A DNA stretch of 6,821 nt, from positions 1 to 6,821 of the forward strand of contig SLSE01000225.1 in the NCBI GenBank assembly GCA_007130585.1, in the 5' to 3' direction. Source of the DNA: Syntrophomonadaceae bacterium. Lineage in GTDB: Bacteria; Bacillota; Dethiobacteria; DTU022. Position numbers and translations under genes: made by a program. The notes beneath the pieces are model-generated. The model saw only the letters and a program-made list of their open reading frames with translations, did no database searches and was not told the DNA's origin. Shown here one piece after another: positions 6,676 to 6,821 of this stretch. Position 1 is the first letter of the stretch. Each line of letters opens with the position of its first letter.

Positions 6676-6821
6676 TACCCCTGGTTAGCAAAGAAAAGAT
6701 ATATCCATTGCTTCAATAGGCGGGATGAAATTTCCGGGTCGCTTTTTAAGATAGCAGATTTAAAATGCCAGGTCTGGCTGGCTGCTTAGCCTTCGCCCGG
6801 GACAGGCGGAAAGTCCACAGG
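6676..6821. other. Right-edge stretch without a confident gene
   Basis: No start codon with a good ribosome-binding site and no clear promoter is visible on either strand. On the minus strand the reading frame entering at 6821 runs 11 codons (PVDFPPVPGEG) to TAA at 6788-6786 and could be the tail of a gene outside the window. A short hairpin GCCA-GACC-TGGC followed by ATTTT on that strand could be a weak terminator for it. On the plus strand GGAAAGTCC occurs near the end, a string also found in RNase P RNA, but its surroundings fit poorly. Confidence 0.4.

Noticed and set aside
6760..6821. Start of an RNase P RNA gene (rnpB) on the plus strand
   Set aside because: GGAAAGTCC is present, but the preceding bases are GGC rather than the usual GA, and the following ACAGG does not match the conserved GGGCT-like continuation. 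The upstream stretch shows no convincing P1-P3 helices.

Overview
The window looks like chromosomal DNA of an anaerobic, probably Clostridia-class, member of the Bacillota. This rests on strong purine-rich ribosome-binding sites, a moderate base composition, a Firmicutes-style FabI, an MMPL transporter paired with a heptad-repeat surface protein, and a clostridial-type double [4Fe-4S] protein related to QueG. The lineage is an inference from gene content; nothing here fixes the genus. I see no tRNA or rRNA gene, insertion sequence, CRISPR array or phage gene.

Layout, left to right. (1) 1-585, plus strand: the 3' three quarters of fabI, an enoyl-ACP reductase of fatty acid synthesis, cut by the window edge. 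(2) 618-5275, minus strand: a compact three-gene operon. Reading with transcription, it holds an MMPL/RND-type membrane transporter (694 aa), then after 18 bp a large membrane-anchored extracytoplasmic coiled-coil protein of the YhgE/Pip-like heptad-repeat type (652 aa), then a TetR/AcrR regulator whose ribosome-binding site directly follows the preceding stop codon. Upstream of the transporter there is a near-perfect sigma-A promoter, TTGACA-17 bp-TATACT. An AT-rich inverted repeat in the mRNA leader is a good candidate operator for the TetR protein. (3) 5498-5788, plus strand: a small ABM-fold (quinol monooxygenase-like) protein, divergent from the operon. (4) 5842-6609, minus strand: a 255-aa double [4Fe-4S] protein related to QueG but apparently lacking the QueG catalytic Asp-Tyr-His motif. 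Its leader contains a long GC-rich bulged hairpin. (5) 6676-6821: no confident gene.

How the genes may work together: the transporter and the coiled-coil protein probably form one envelope transport or lipid-handling unit, with the TetR protein as its feedback regulator. The substrate cannot be read from the sequence. The ABM protein shares the divergent control region and could be co-regulated. FabI and the Fe-S protein appear to be independent neighbours. The operon is the best candidate for an under-described system, mainly because of its accessory protein.
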